From positions 1 through 38,282 of the forward strand of contig JACQPY010000010.1 in assembly GCA_016207275.1 (NCBI GenBank): 38,282 nt of DNA. Direction: 5' to 3'. The position numbers and the translations under genes are program-made. Every line of letters begins with the position of its first letter. Positions within the stretch are counted from its first letter, which is position 1. This document shows, piece after piece, positions 38,260-38,282 of the stretch. This stretch comes from Candidatus Kerfeldbacteria bacterium. Its GTDB lineage: Bacteria; Patescibacteriota; Patescibacteriia; SBBC01. The notes beneath the pieces are model-generated. The model was not told the DNA's origin. It did no database searches and was given only the letters and a program-made list of their open reading frames with translations.

Positions 38260-38282
38260 GCACATGAAGCTTCACTTCATCA

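Noticed and set aside
1-38282. CRISPR array
   Set aside because: No set of regularly spaced short direct repeats with unique spacers; the tandem repeats seen are coding units of the adhesin.

Overview
Bases 1 to about 31,100 look like a moderately GC-rich Candidate Phyla Radiation (Patescibacteria) genome. The evidence is small compact genes with 4-8 bp overlaps, a PilT ATPase, a lone RarA, archaeal-type UMP kinase, MltG, a sortase with DUF11/prealbumin-like surface proteins ending in LPxTG-like signals, and LysM proteins. UGA is a normal stop (rpmG, mutM neighbourhood), so this is not a code-altered lineage. From about 31,130 to the end the base composition, codon use and gene content change to GC-rich DNA. 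That part carries DUF932 genes, a sigma-like protein and a 2,035-bp insertion sequence. It resembles plasmid, phage or other accessory DNA of a different bacterium, so it is either a recent acquisition or a chimeric join.

Layout of the first part. 1-1,500: a tRNA/rpmG cluster in the usual Tyr-Thr-L33-Trp style. Its tRNA genes are riddled with precise hairpin insertions. Intact tRNA-Thr, tRNA-Trp and tRNA-Pro genes sit inside 13-17 bp inverted repeats, and those repeats sit inside broken tRNA-like shells. 1,520-5,980 (+): uppS, an uncharacterised structured RNA region closed by a terminator, a methyltransferase, rarA and two membrane proteins. 5,993-12,990 (-): a secreted-protein cluster. Three proteins carry a WxL-like C-terminal domain; two partners carry a DUF916-like ectodomain, one membrane segment and a LysM domain. 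There are three good sigma70-type promoters and one terminator. 13,158-16,746 (+): pilT, a small conserved protein, a GH1 glycosidase and mutM. 16,815-25,186 (-): a sortase operon with a giant repeat adhesin, a second sorted DUF11 protein, the sortase, an anchored Ig-like protein and a PAP2-like protein. 25,187-28,687 (+): a structured intergenic region with a DnaA box, then pcm, a cytidylyltransferase, mltG and UMP kinase. 28,697-30,916 (-): a ParB-like protein and a serine recombinase, probably a small mobile module.

Second part. 31,135-33,947 holds two partial, related DUF932 genes on the - strand flanking a + strand trio: an unknown protein, a sigma-like protein and a 25-residue peptide. 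34,759-35,545 encodes two overlapping small membrane proteins, one with a sigma-region-4-like tail. 35,601-37,635 is an ISAs1-like element with imperfect 20-bp terminal inverted repeats and a 10-bp target duplication. Its single gene fuses a DUF4338 (DruA-like) domain to a DDE transposase and carries two compensating one-base frameshifts in C-runs. A 72-residue protein with an internal repeat lies between two terminators at the end.

The most unusual feature is the nested tRNA architecture at 1-1,500. All positions are from reading the sequence by eye; no search or folding program was run.
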